Source of the DNA: Sphingobium wenxiniae | Lineage (GTDB): Bacteria > Pseudomonadota > Alphaproteobacteria > Sphingomonadales > Sphingomonadaceae | DNA length: 64,000 nt | Direction: 5' to 3' | Assembly: GCF_007830065.1 (NCBI RefSeq) | Contig: NZ_VLKK01000004.1 | Location: forward strand, 124,001-188,000 | Shown here: in pieces, positions 51,111 through 60,095 of the stretch | How positions within the stretch are numbered: position 1 is the stretch's first letter | Layout of the letters: each line of letters starts with the position of its first letter | Translations under genes and position numbers: made by a program | Notes under the pieces: model-generated | What the model was told of the DNA's origin: nothing | The model's database searches: none | What the model saw: the letters and a program-made list of their open reading frames with translations, nothing else

Positions 51111-51965
51111 CTAGAGGGTCTGGCGATTCAGGAAATCGATCACGGCTTCGTTGAACATGTCGTTGCGGTCGCCAGCGACCATGTGATCCGCGCCCGCAAT
51201 GTTGACGACTTCCCCGTGGGGGACGAGTTCACGGAATTGCGCGACGCTCTCTTCGCTCACGACCGCGCTCAGCGCGCCGCGTACAAGCAGCGTCGGGACA
51301 GTCAAGGCGCGAGCGGCGTTCTCAAGCCTGATGCCGTTTTGCGTGAATTCCGAAGATGATATCTCCCGGCCAATAAAGCGGGGATCCCAATGCCAGTGAT
51401 AGCGGCCGTCATCCTTCAGGCGCAGGTTTTTGAGCAGGCCGCTCGTGTCCTTGGGACGAGGCCGGTGCGGCATATAGGCGGATACCGAATCCGCTGCCTC
51501 CTCCAGCGATGCGAACCCTTCAGGCTGCGCCCGCATGAAGGCGCCGATGCGTTCGGCGCCCTCCATCTCTATCCTCGGTGCGACGTCCACAAGGACGAGC
51601 CCCGCAACGGGAGCCCGCTTTTCGCCTGCCGTGACGAGCGAGGCGAGACCGCCCAGCGATGCGCCGACCAGGAAGGCGGGCCGGCCCAGGGTGGAGACGA
51701 TCGCCGCCAGATCGTCGACGAAAGCATCGAGCCTGTAATTGCCGTCCTCGGCCCAGCCGCTTTCGCCATGGCCGCGCAGGTCGATGGAGATCGCGCGGTA
51801 GCCGCCCGCCGCGAGATGCCTTGTGGCGGCGCCCCAGGAAAAACGGGTTTGGCCGCCGCCATGGAGAAGCACGACCGGAACACCATCTGCCGGACCGCCT
51901 GTATCAGCCGCGATGTCGACGCCAGCGCCTTTGAACATGGTGCTTTCGAGTGCGGCTGTCGTCAT
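51111..51965 (-). CDS. Alpha/beta hydrolase
   Basis: A 284-residue hydrolase. The oxyanion segment is LLHGGGQTRFSW (33-44), the nucleophile S103 sits in VGASLGGLASL, and the catalytic histidine is in AGADHMVAG near the C-terminus. IDLRGHGESGW follows strand 4. Start ATG 51965 matches the fold; the 47-residue upstream extension is not protein-like. It may hydrolyse an ester or a ring-cleavage product (C-C hydrolase type). It is probably read after the TonB receptor (155-base gap). Confidence 0.9.
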   Translation of the reverse strand: MTTAALESTMFKGAGVDIAADTGGPADGVPVVLLHGGGQTRFSWGAATRHLAAGGYRAISIDLRGHGESGWAEDGNYRLDAFVDDLAAIVSTLGRPAFLVGASLGGLASLVTAGEKRAPVAGLVLVDVAPRIEMEGAERIGAFMRAQPEGFASLEEAADSVSAYMPHRPRPKDTSGLLKNLRLKDDGRYHWHWDPRFIGREISSSEFTQNGIRLENAARALTVPTLLVRGALSAVVSEESVAQFRELVPHGEVVNIAGADHMVAGDRNDMFNEAVIDFLNRQTL

Positions 51966-52120
51966 GATTTGGCATTCCCTTCCAGTTGCCCGACATGTGG
52001 TTACGGGGCATCCACGGTGGCAAGGGATACAGACCAAACATCGCATATGGGCTTTGAATCGCACGCAGAAAAAAGGCGGGCCGGAAGCATCCGACCCGCC
52101 TTTCAACCTGGTGGCGGAAC

Positions 52121-54526
52121 CTAGAAGGTGATCTTGGCCTGCACGCCGTATGTCCGCGGTTCGGCGTAGAAGAGCGAGCTGAAGCCCGCCGAACGCGCCG
52201 TGTTGGAACCGCCGCTTGCATAAACCTTGTCGAACAGGTTGCGGGCATAGACGCCCAGCGACACCGGCGACCCGCCGATATCCTTGAGGTCGATGCGCGC
52301 ATTCACAAGCGTATAGGCAGGCTGGCTCAATCCCTTGTCCGACTTGTAGGTGCCGAAATAGGTCCGCGACGCGCGATAGACGTCCGCGTTCAGCGCCAGC
52401 GATCCAAGATTGCCGATTTCAGTCTCGTAGGAAACATTGCCTCCCATCGTCCATTTGGGGGCGTAGGGGAACGCTGTGTCATCGGGATCGGCCGGGAATG
52501 CGCCGGTGCCGTTGAAGATCGCCGGAATGCCGCTGGAGGTGTAGACCGCGTCGGTGTAGGACAGGAAGGCCCCAAAGGTCAGGCCATGGAACGGACTGAT
52601 CGTGCCTTCGAAGTCGAAGCCCTGGACCCTTGCGTTGCCGGCGTTGACGATGATGGTGCCCGCCGAAGGATCATTTGTCGAGTCGCCGTCGCCATCAAAG
52701 CCGTTGAGGCCGTTAATGCCGCGCTGCGATCCCTTGTATACGCCGCGATACACGTCGAAGTTCACCGTGCCCCGAACGTCGCCCGCGCGCCAGCTCGCCT
52801 TTGCGCCGAGTTCGACATCGGTCACCTTTTCGGGCGCATAGGTCTGGTATGGCGCAAGGCTGTTCGGCGCGCTTGCATTGAACAGCGGCGTGTTGACGCC
52901 GCCGGCGCGATAGCCCCTGCGCACCGTTGCATAGAGGAACAGGTTGGGCATCGCCTGATAGTTGACGCCGAAGTTCCAGGTCAGCGCCTTCGACTTGTCG
53001 TTGGTCTGCGTGCCCTGGATGTCCACCGGCGCGCCGTTGATGGTGTAGGTCGCGCCGTTGACGCATTCGCTCAGCGTCGCGATCGGCGTCGTCTGGGGAA
53101 CGAAAGGATAAGTGGCCGAATAGCCCGCGCCGCAGGCTTCGGTTTCGTCCCATGTGTGGCGCAGGCCGGCGTCGACCTTCAATCCTTCCAGCAGATCGCT
53201 GAAATCATAGGTCGCCGCACCGAACAGCGCCTTGCTGGTCTGCGTGCGGTAGGCAATGATCATCGCTGGCCGCGACGGCGGCGAGAAGGTGGAGAGAGTC
53301 AGGCCCACCCGGCCATTGGGCTGGCTCTTGAGGTAGAAGGCGCCCACGATCGTATCCAGCTTGTCGTCGAGGAAGGAGCCCTGGAGCTGGAGTTCGTCGG
53401 TATATTGCTTGTACCGCTGCGCCTGATCGGGGATGATGAGCGACAGGCTCGTGCCGTCCGTGTCGTTGACGTTGACGTTGGACGCGCTGCGATAGCCGAA
53501 GATGTTTTTCAGCGTGATGCTGCCCAGATCGATCGTCGTGGTGTTGGAAATGCCGATCGCCCGCGTCTTGAGGGTGGTGATGACATCGCTCCATGTCTTG
53601 CGGACGCCGGCCGCCTGCTGGCGCTCGAATTGCAGATCGATGTCGCACGCGATCGACGTGTTGCAATCATAGAAGCCGTTGAGCGGGGCGAAGCGTTCCG
53701 GGATGTTGCCGGGATAGACCTGATTGATGATCGCGGCGTCCCCGGCGCGGTTCCATTTCACATAATCGTACACGAAGACGTTCTTGACGGTGTCGACCGG
53801 TTCGAGCAGCACGGAAACGCGAAAGGCGCTGTCATTGAGATCGTCGCGGCGCTGGCCGGTGTTGACCACATGCGTATAGCCGTCGCGCTTTATCCGCTGG
53901 CCGGCGATCCGCACCGCGAGCTTGTCCGCGACGATGGGAATGTTGACCGCGCCTTCGGCTTCGCGGCGATCGAGATTGCCATAGCCGGCCATCATATAGC
54001 CTTCGAACTGATAGGTCGGCTCGGCGGGGTAGACCAGCACGGCGCCGCTGGTCGAATTGCGGCCGAACAGTGTGCCTTGCGGTCCTTTGAGCACCTGCAC
54101 CGATCCAAGGTCATAGGTCGGCAGAATGCTGGAGAAATAGGGGAGGGGAACGTCCGCGAAATAGGTGAGCACGGGCTGGGCCGCGTCGCCGATGTTCGAA
54201 CGGCTCTGGCCGCGGATCACGATCTGCGGATTGGCGCTGCCGCCCGAGCGGCCGAACGTCAGGCCCGGCGTTGCCTGCGCAATCTGGTCGATGCTCGAGA
54301 TCGACTTGTTGGCAAGCGTGTCCTGCGAGAAGGCGCTGACGGAAATGGGCACGCGCGAGAGACTTTCTTCGCGGCGACGCGCCGTAATCACGATCTCATT
54401 CGTGTTCTGGGCCTCAGCCGGGGGAGCACTCTGCTGCGCCTCTGGAGCAGTGTCCTGGGCAAATGCCGTGAATGCCGGGGCAATGATCGTGGCACAGCTG
54501 GCTAGAAAAAACTGCTTGAAATTCAA
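52121..54526 (-). CDS. TonB-dependent outer-membrane receptor
   Basis: An 801-residue receptor. The start is TTG 54526, chosen because GGAGAGGAG lies six bases upstream and a signal peptide begins there (LNFKQFFLASCATIIAPAF, cleavage near AFA-QDT). The plug opens with IVITARRREESLSRVPISVS and carries LKGPQGTLFGRN. The barrel ends in aromatic F (VQAKITF), as required for outer-membrane insertion. Sphingomonad receptors of this class take up organic substrates, not only siderophores. An operator-like site (54593-54607) lies 67 bases upstream, and an SDR gene diverges. Confidence 0.95.
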   Translation of the reverse strand: MNFKQFFLASCATIIAPAFTAFAQDTAPEAQQSAPPAEAQNTNEIVITARRREESLSRVPISVSAFSQDTLANKSISSIDQIAQATPGLTFGRSGGSANPQIVIRGQSRSNIGDAAQPVLTYFADVPLPYFSSILPTYDLGSVQVLKGPQGTLFGRNSTSGAVLVYPAEPTYQFEGYMMAGYGNLDRREAEGAVNIPIVADKLAVRIAGQRIKRDGYTHVVNTGQRRDDLNDSAFRVSVLLEPVDTVKNVFVYDYVKWNRAGDAAIINQVYPGNIPERFAPLNGFYDCNTSIACDIDLQFERQQAAGVRKTWSDVITTLKTRAIGISNTTTIDLGSITLKNIFGYRSASNVNVNDTDGTSLSLIIPDQAQRYKQYTDELQLQGSFLDDKLDTIVGAFYLKSQPNGRVGLTLSTFSPPSRPAMIIAYRTQTSKALFGAATYDFSDLLEGLKVDAGLRHTWDETEACGAGYSATYPFVPQTTPIATLSECVNGATYTINGAPVDIQGTQTNDKSKALTWNFGVNYQAMPNLFLYATVRRGYRAGGVNTPLFNASAPNSLAPYQTYAPEKVTDVELGAKASWRAGDVRGTVNFDVYRGVYKGSQRGINGLNGFDGDGDSTNDPSAGTIIVNAGNARVQGFDFEGTISPFHGLTFGAFLSYTDAVYTSSGIPAIFNGTGAFPADPDDTAFPYAPKWTMGGNVSYETEIGNLGSLALNADVYRASRTYFGTYKSDKGLSQPAYTLVNARIDLKDIGGSPVSLGVYARNLFDKVYASGGSNTARSAGFSSLFYAEPRTYGVQAKITF

Positions 54527-54592
54527 AATGATCTCCTCTCCAAACGAGTTGACATAGCACGGATATATTCGACGCGCCCTGAGTGCGGCGGG

Positions 54593-54607
54593 AACATACA
54601 TTTTGTT
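54593..54607. promoter_or_regulatory. Candidate IclR operator, copy 3
   Basis: AACATACATTTTGTT matches copy 1 at 12 of 15 positions, keeping the left arm and most of the right arm. It lies between the TonB receptor and the divergent SDR. A second palindrome (GAACA, six bases, TGTTC) is at 54645-54660 in the same gap. Confidence 0.4.
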
Positions 54608-54743
54608 CTTTCTTTATCTAGGCTCGCGCGACGAATGTCCGATTGAACATATCCGTGTTCAGTTATCGCATCCGTGCAGAAAAACGGCGCCTGGTTGCTC
54701 CGCCATCCCATTCGAGCGACATTGCGCACAGGAAGGATGCATC

Positions 54744-55496
54744 ATGACGGCAGGAGCACGCCTGCGAGGCAGGCGAATCATTATTACGGGCGCTGCATCG
54801 GGTATCGGACGGGCGACCGCCCGGCTTTTCTCTCAGGAGGGGGCGGCGCTGGCCCTGGTCGATCTACAGAAAGACAGTCTGGAGGAGATTGCGGCACAGA
54901 CGGGCGGCCAGGCGCTGACGGTCGACTTGTCGGATCATGAGGCGACGCGCGCAGTCGTGGCGCAGGCGGCGCAACTGCTTGGCGGATTGGACGGCGTGGT
55001 CAACTGCGCCGGCATCAGCGGTTCCTGTCCGCTTGCGGATCTCGATCAGGCGGCGTGGGACCGGATGATGGCCATCAACCTGACCGCGCCTTATGTGGTC
55101 TGTCGCGCGGCGCTGCCCTTTCTGCAGGAAGCCGCCGCCGCCACCATCGTCAATGTCGCATCCGGGCAGGCGCTGTTGCCTACGGCGCATGGGATTTCCG
55201 CCTATTCCGCGTCGAAGGCGGGCCTCGCCGCCTTCACCAAGGCGCTGGCGTTCGAGCTTGCGCCGCGCATCCGCGCCAATGTGATTGCGCCGGGGATTGT
55301 GCAGACGCCCATGGTGGAGTCCGTTCTGGGCGGTTATTCCAATCCCGACGAGGCGCCCTTTGTTGCCCAATATGCGCTGAAGCGCGTGGCCAGGCCCAGC
55401 GAACTGGCGGATGCCATCCTGTTTCTGACGAGCGGAGAATCATCCTTCGTTACCGGCGCGCTATTGGCCGTGGACGGCGGCCGGACCTTTCATTGA
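54744..55496 (+). CDS. Classical short-chain dehydrogenase/reductase
   Basis: A 250-residue SDR with TGAASGIG, NCAGISG, the serine in VNVASGQA and YSASK as YxxxK. LVDLQ after the second strand predicts NAD(H). GGAAGGA lies before ATG 54744. It is divergent from the TonB receptor. A hairpin directly follows its stop codon. It is probably another hydroxyl-oxidising step of the pathway. Confidence 0.92.
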   Translation: MTAGARLRGRRIIITGAASGIGRATARLFSQEGAALALVDLQKDSLEEIAAQTGGQALTVDLSDHEATRAVVAQAAQLLGGLDGVVNCAGISGSCPLADLDQAAWDRMMAINLTAPYVVCRAALPFLQEAAAATIVNVASGQALLPTAHGISAYSASKAGLAAFTKALAFELAPRIRANVIAPGIVQTPMVESVLGGYSNPDEAPFVAQYALKRVARPSELADAILFLTSGESSFVTGALLAVDGGRTFH

Positions 55497-55524
55497 GGAC
55501 GGGACGGGGCGCGCCGTCCCGTCC
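55497..55524 (+). terminator. Strong hairpin directly after the SDR stop
   Basis: GGACGGGACGG (55497-55507), six-base loop, CCGTCCCGTCC (55514-55524): a perfect 11-bp GC stem beginning at the base after the stop codon. A weak T content follows (CGTTGTCC), so termination is likely but not the classical T-run type. Confidence 0.6.
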
Positions 55525-55651
55525 CGTTGTCCTCGGTCATATGGCTGCCGATCAGCGCGGCACGGCGGAACGGGGCCTTTGAAATCGGGGATTGGATCGC
55601 TTGCAAACCCGCGCTGAATATCGGTTGGGGTGGTGAACGGACATATCTATT

Positions 55652-55732
55652 CGTCATGCCAGCGAAAGCTGGCATCTCGCTTCCCAGGGCACGGCCAGGC
55701 CTAACGAGATCCCGGCTTTCGCCGGGATGACG
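55652..55732. repeat. Paired REP elements (BIME-like)
   Basis: Two REP-type palindromes lie in opposite orientation: ATGCCAGC-GAAA-GCTGGCAT (55656-55675) and ATCCCGGC-TTTC-GCCGGGAT (55709-55728). Both are flanked by CGTCA and TCTCG words in inverted arrangement. Each stem is 8 bp with a GAAA loop on one strand. They fill the gap between the SDR and the acyl-CoA dehydrogenase gene, two convergent genes. Otherwise 55525-55821 has no gene. Confidence 0.75.
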
Positions 55733-55821
55733 ATTTGGGAGAATGTCCGCAACCGGCCGCAACCGGCCATTGCAGGATTTGGTGTGCAAACTGCATAATC
55801 GCCTTTGACCCCGATATCCCT

Positions 55822-57129
55822 TCAACCAGCGATGCCGTGATGGAAATCCTCCGCCTTCACGCCGAAAATCTGCTCGGCGCGCGCGCGCAGGTCGGGGATA
55901 TAATCGGTCGGGAAACGGCCAGGTGCTGCCCGATAGTTTTTGAGGACGGCGCGGCCGGCGAACATCTGATGGATTTCCGTGGGACCGTCGGCCATGCCCA
56001 TCGCGAGCAGCGAGGACCACATGCGGGCCAGCGGGGTCTGATTGGAAACGCCCAGCGATCCCAGCATATGCATTGCCTTGAAGATCACATTATGGCTGAT
56101 CTGCGCGCAGGCGACCTTGCAGGCCGCGATCCACGGCAATGCTTCCTTTTCCATGTGATTATCGAACATCCACGCGGTTCGCATGACCAGCAGCTTGAAC
56201 TGCTCGACCTCGATCCAGCACTGGCCGATATCGACCTGCACGAGTTGCTTGCGGGCCAGCGTTTCGCCTTGGGTGATGCGGGAATGCGCACGCTCGCCCA
56301 TCATGTCGATCGCCTTGCGGCACATGCCGATCACACGCATCGCATGATGGATGCGTCCGCCGCCCAGACGGGCTTGCGCAACCTTGAAGCCGCCGCCCCG
56401 CTCGCCGAGCAGATTTTCCCGGGGCACGCGCACATTGTCGTAGCGCACATGGGAATGCGAACCGATGGGATAGGGTTCGCCAGCCATGCCGGGCTGGCTG
56501 ACGAAGCTGATGCCCGGCGTGTCGTGCGGCACGATGATGGCGGAGAGACGTTCATAGCGCGGCGCGTCCGGCTCGGTGACGACCATGGCGATGAAGAATT
56601 CCGCCTGGGCGGCATTGGACGAGAACCATTTCTCGCCGTTAATGACCCACTCGTCGCCTTCCAGCACGGCGCTGCACCTGAACTGCGTCGGGTCGGAACC
56701 GCCCTCCACCTCGGTCATCGAGAAGCAGGAGACGATTTCATTGGCAAGCAAGGGTTCAAGGAAGCGCTTCTTGTGCTCCTCCGTGCCGAAGCGGGCCAGA
56801 ATCTCGCTGTTGCCGCTGTCAGGCGCCTGGCAGCCGAAGATCGTGGGACCCCAATTCGTGCGGCCGAGGATTTCGTTGAGGTGACAGAGCTCGACCTGGC
56901 CGAAGCCGGGGCCGCCCAATTCCGGGGGCAGGTGCAGTCCCCAGAGACCCTGTGCGCGGACCTCCGCCTGGAGCGGACGGACGACCGCCATCGCTTTCTT
57001 GTCCCGCGGATTCCACGGCGCGACATGCTCGTCGATCAACGCGTCGAGCGGATCGATCTTTTCGCGCACGAATGTGCGCACCCATTCGAGCTTTTCCTCG
57101 AACGCGGGATCGAGACGGAAATCTATCAT
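55822..57129 (-). CDS. Acyl-CoA dehydrogenase, ACAD10/11-like
   Basis: A 435-residue flavoenzyme. CFSMTEVEGGSDPTQ and WVINGEKWFSSNA are FAD and substrate motifs. Where most acyl-CoA dehydrogenases have the catalytic base Glu (YEGTxxIQ), this protein reads MADGPTEIHQ, with Asp, as in ACAD10/ACAD11-type proteins. It is three bases downstream of a phosphotransferase gene. In animals the same two domains are fused in ACAD10/11, and in the bacterial levulinate pathway a kinase/dehydrogenase-like set converts 4-hydroxyacyl-CoA through a phosphorylated intermediate. By analogy this enzyme may act on a phosphohydroxyacyl-CoA. Confidence 0.9.
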   Translation of the reverse strand: MIDFRLDPAFEEKLEWVRTFVREKIDPLDALIDEHVAPWNPRDKKAMAVVRPLQAEVRAQGLWGLHLPPELGGPGFGQVELCHLNEILGRTNWGPTIFGCQAPDSGNSEILARFGTEEHKKRFLEPLLANEIVSCFSMTEVEGGSDPTQFRCSAVLEGDEWVINGEKWFSSNAAQAEFFIAMVVTEPDAPRYERLSAIIVPHDTPGISFVSQPGMAGEPYPIGSHSHVRYDNVRVPRENLLGERGGGFKVAQARLGGGRIHHAMRVIGMCRKAIDMMGERAHSRITQGETLARKQLVQVDIGQCWIEVEQFKLLVMRTAWMFDNHMEKEALPWIAACKVACAQISHNVIFKAMHMLGSLGVSNQTPLARMWSSLLAMGMADGPTEIHQMFAGRAVLKNYRAAPGRFPTDYIPDLRARAEQIFGVKAEDFHHGIAG

Positions 57130-57132
57130 GGA

Positions 57133-58212
57133 TCAGGTCCTCATCTTGATTGGCTGGCCGTCATGTTCACGGCCCATTTCGGCGGCGGATCGCAGCAGTT
57201 CGAGGACCAGCGCGCCCATCTCCTCACCCTTGTCGCGCGGCAGGCGGCCATTGAGGCCGCGCGCATAATGGCGCTCCAGCAGCATCGCCAGCTTGAACTG
57301 GGCAAGGATCATATAATAGGTCAGGTGCGCAACCGGCCGCCCGCTGACAGCGGCATAGTGATCGACCAGTTCCTCGCGCTTGGGATAGGCGGGGTCCTGA
57401 AACAATTTCGGCGGTTCGACGGCGCTTCTTTCGGAAGGCACGCTGTACATCAGCCAGCCAAGATCGATCAGCGGATCGCCGATCGTCGAAAGCTCCCAGT
57501 CGATCATCGCGGCGAGCCGGACGGGGAGGTCCGGCGCCATCAATGCATTGGGCCAGCCATAATCGCCATGGATGATGCCCGCGCGCGGCATGGCCGGGGT
57601 GTTCGCGCGCAACCAGCTCACCACTTCGTCCTTATGGGGGAGCGGCCGATAGCCATAGCCCTCGGACTCGGCATAGCTCGCATGCTGGTGCAGCCAGCGG
57701 TCGACCTGCCGTTCCAGAAAGCCGTCGGGTTTGCCGAAGCCCTCAAGACCGACAGCCTTGTAATCGACAGTGGAAAGCCTGGCGATGCCGCCGATCAGGG
57801 CAAAGGGCATCTGACGCCGTATTTCAGCCGGTTTGAATGCATCAGGCAGCGTCTTTTCGCCCAGCGCCAGCCAGCCGACGATATTTTCCATCAGATAGAA
57901 AGGGGCGCCGATGACGTCCTGCGTTTCGCACGCGGCATAGAAGCGCGGTGCGGGGACGCCCGTGCCATTCAGTGCGCTCAAAACGCGAGCCTCGCGGGAG
58001 AGGACCTTGGCGCTGTCGGGGCGGGGGGTCAGCGGCGGCCGGCGCAGCACGACGGGTATGCCGCCCCGTTCAATCCTCATAACGATATTCGTCGCGCCCC
58101 CGGTCAGGATCGTTGCCTGAATGGGGCCGTTGCCCGCTTCTGGAACATGCTGGTCCATCCATGGCGCAAGCCGCTCGGGGTTGCACATCTGGGCCGCATC
58201 CGGTTCAAGCAT
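57133..58212 (-). CDS. Aminoglycoside-phosphotransferase-fold kinase (ACAD10/11 kinase-like)
   Basis: A 359-residue kinase-fold protein. The N-lobe has PVVLRRPPLTPRPDSAKVL, where the arginine-rich VLRRPP is typical of acyl-CoA-linked members. The catalytic loop is IIHGDYGWPNAL (HGD-x4-N) and the metal-binding segment is IDWELSTIGDPLIDLGW. These motifs match the APH domain of ACAD10/ACAD11 and the hydroxyacyl-CoA kinase of levulinate metabolism better than drug kinases. It is coupled to the acyl-CoA dehydrogenase gene (three-base gap) and divergent from a TetR regulator. Antibiotic resistance is unlikely. Confidence 0.9.
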   Translation of the reverse strand: MLEPDAAQMCNPERLAPWMDQHVPEAGNGPIQATILTGGATNIVMRIERGGIPVVLRRPPLTPRPDSAKVLSREARVLSALNGTGVPAPRFYAACETQDVIGAPFYLMENIVGWLALGEKTLPDAFKPAEIRRQMPFALIGGIARLSTVDYKAVGLEGFGKPDGFLERQVDRWLHQHASYAESEGYGYRPLPHKDEVVSWLRANTPAMPRAGIIHGDYGWPNALMAPDLPVRLAAMIDWELSTIGDPLIDLGWLMYSVPSERSAVEPPKLFQDPAYPKREELVDHYAAVSGRPVAHLTYYMILAQFKLAMLLERHYARGLNGRLPRDKGEEMGALVLELLRSAAEMGREHDGQPIKMRT

Positions 58213-58350
58213 ATTAACGCTCCCTTTGCTGACTGGACGATTGTCTAATTTAATGTCATATGTCCATAATCAATCCACAACCCGCTTGAGGTGATCACAT
58301 ATGCGCTACCATGGACAGTGGGCTGTTACATTTGAGAGGCTGGCTCGGCG

Positions 58351-58953
58351 ATGACGGTCGTTCGCCCTTCCTTGCGCCAGGAACAGAAATACCTCACCCG
58401 CCGGCGCATCGCGGAGGCGGCGCGGACGTGTTTCTACGAAACCGGTATCGCAGAGACATCCATCGAGCAAATTGCGCGCGTGGCGGGCGTGGGGCGGGCT
58501 ACGCTCTATCTGCATTTTCCCAATAAGGATGCCATCCTGCTGGAATTGCTATCGTCCAATTTGCGCGGTGTTCGGGGCATCTATCAGGAACTGGGCGAAA
58601 TGGATGCGCCTGACGCCGCCGCGCTGCGGCGCTGGCTTGCCCGCTACGTCGGGACATTGCGTGAGCATCGCCTTGCGATGCGGCTGTTCCATGTGGGCCT
58701 GGCAAATGATCCGCAGGCCAGGGGCCTTGTCGACGATCATCGCGATGCGATCGTCGACATGCTGGCGGCGCGCTTTCCCCATCTGGGCCTTGGGCCGGAC
58801 CGCGATCCCCGGGCTCATGCGCACATCGTCCTGCTGCTTGCGCGAATCGATCATCTGGCGAGCGCCGCAGTGGAGGAGGAGCCGCGCATCGATCTGAATG
58901 CAGGACTGGATATCGTTGCGGAAGAAATGGCGCTGCTGCTTGCCCGGCAGTAA
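58351..58953 (+). CDS. TetR family transcriptional regulator
   Basis: A 200-residue repressor. The N-terminal helix-turn-helix is in RRIAEAARTCFYETGIAETS followed by IARVAGVGRATLYLHFPNKD. The C-terminal part is helical and variable, so the ligand is open. It is divergent from the kinase/acyl-CoA dehydrogenase pair and probably controls it; acyl-CoA binding would be typical. In the shared 138-base promoter, TGTCCAT (58261) and ATGGACA (58311) form a widely spaced inverted repeat. Confidence 0.92.
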   Translation: MTVVRPSLRQEQKYLTRRRIAEAARTCFYETGIAETSIEQIARVAGVGRATLYLHFPNKDAILLELLSSNLRGVRGIYQELGEMDAPDAAALRRWLARYVGTLREHRLAMRLFHVGLANDPQARGLVDDHRDAIVDMLAARFPHLGLGPDRDPRAHAHIVLLLARIDHLASAAVEEEPRIDLNAGLDIVAEEMALLLARQ

Positions 58954-58959
58954 AGGGGA

Positions 58960-58983
58960 CCGGCGCTCGCCCATGAGCGCCGG
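58960..58983 (+). terminator. Hairpin after the TetR gene
   Basis: CCGGCGCTC (58960-58968), six-base loop, GAGCGCCGG (58975-58983): a 9-bp perfect stem seven bases after the stop. There is no T-run. The rest of the 58954-59216 gap contains nothing that I recognise. Confidence 0.5.
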
Positions 58984-59216
58984 CGTCAGGGCGCTATGTG
59001 CCTTCCCGGTCCGCCAAAGGAAGATGTCCATGCCAGCAGATAGGCGATGCGTTGGACATTCGCGGAGATGAGCCTGTGTCCGCCGATCGGGCGGAAATGC
59101 TGGGCGGCGCGTCCATGTCAGCAGGGAGATGATGATTGGGCGCTGGCATTGGTGCCGATCCGCCCAGGCTGTAGGCTGCCGGATAAGTGGCGCACGATGC
59201 CTCAAAAGGAGATGGA

Positions 59217-60095
59217 ATGCGGATAGGGTTTATCGGACTGGGGGACCAGGGCGGTCCTATGGCGCGCATGATCAAGGCGGGCGGTTTCGACCTGTCGATC
59301 TGGGCGCGTCGTGAAGAGGTGCGTGACGAATATGCGCGGGCGGGCGCGACGATAGCCGATACGCCCGCCGGTCTTGCCGCGCGCAGCGACATGTTGTGCC
59401 TGTGCGTGACCGGTGACGATGATGTGCGCGACCTGCTGGTCGAACAGGGAGCGCTGGCGGCGATGGGCCGGCGGTCCATTGTCGCGATCCATTCAACCAT
59501 CCGTCCTTCCACCTGCATCGCGTTGCAGAAATATGCGGCCGAGCGCAACGTGATCCTGCTTGACCTGCCGGTGTCCGGTTCCGGTCATGCTGCGCTCGCC
59601 AAAACGCTGCTGGTGATGTGCGGCGGGGACAACCGCGCGATCGCCCGGATCGTTCCGGTTCTCGAATGCTATGCCGGCACGATCCTGCGCATGGGTGGCG
59701 CCGGCGCGGCGATGAGCGCGAAGCTGATCAACAATCTGATGGCGGTCGTGAACATCGGCCAGGCTTATCAGGCATTGCTGCTGGGCCGTGCGGCGGGTAT
59801 AGATCCCGCAGCGCTGCGGCAGGCCGTTCTTGCCGGCACCGGGCGGACGTTCGCGATGGATCTGATCCAGCGGTTGCAGGTTCCCGATCGGGCCGCGCAT
59901 GTGCTTGGCATCTTGCGCAAGGACGTCGCCCTGGCGCTGGAGGCGCTACCACGGCCGCAGGTGAACTGCTGGGTGCCGCTGGCCCATGCGGGCCTGGAGG
60001 CGCTGGAGGTTCTCGTCACGGGCGGGGAAATGCTGCTGCCCTCGAATAAGGAAGGAATGCTTCATGGCGAATTCGTCGTCTATGGCAACGCTTGA
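59217..60095 (+). CDS. 3-Hydroxyisobutyrate dehydrogenase-like NAD(P) oxidoreductase
   Basis: A 292-residue beta-hydroxyacid dehydrogenase. The Rossmann motif GFIGLGDQGGPMA at the N-terminus, DLPVSGSGHAALAKTLLVMC as the substrate-binding region, and the catalytic lysine in SAKLINNLM are all present. AAGGAG is five bases before ATG 59217; a start at 59187 would add ten residues. Its end overlaps the cupin gene by 32 bases, so the two are translationally linked. It oxidises or reduces a hydroxy acid of unknown structure. Confidence 0.9.
   Translation: MRIGFIGLGDQGGPMARMIKAGGFDLSIWARREEVRDEYARAGATIADTPAGLAARSDMLCLCVTGDDDVRDLLVEQGALAAMGRRSIVAIHSTIRPSTCIALQKYAAERNVILLDLPVSGSGHAALAKTLLVMCGGDNRAIARIVPVLECYAGTILRMGGAGAAMSAKLINNLMAVVNIGQAYQALLLGRAAGIDPAALRQAVLAGTGRTFAMDLIQRLQVPDRAAHVLGILRKDVALALEALPRPQVNCWVPLAHAGLEALEVLVTGGEMLLPSNKEGMLHGEFVVYGNA

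Noticed and set aside
52586..54505. 639-codon open frame on the plus strand
   Set aside because: Antisense to the TonB receptor 52121-54526; its product has no recognisable domain and an arginine/alanine-rich shadow composition.
57133..58212. Aminoglycoside resistance gene
   Set aside because: The phosphotransferase fold is present, but its sequence style and pairing with an ACAD10/11-like dehydrogenase point to acyl-CoA metabolism.
55735..58248. 837-codon open frame on the plus strand
   Set aside because: Antisense to the acyl-CoA dehydrogenase and kinase genes, both with intact catalytic motifs.
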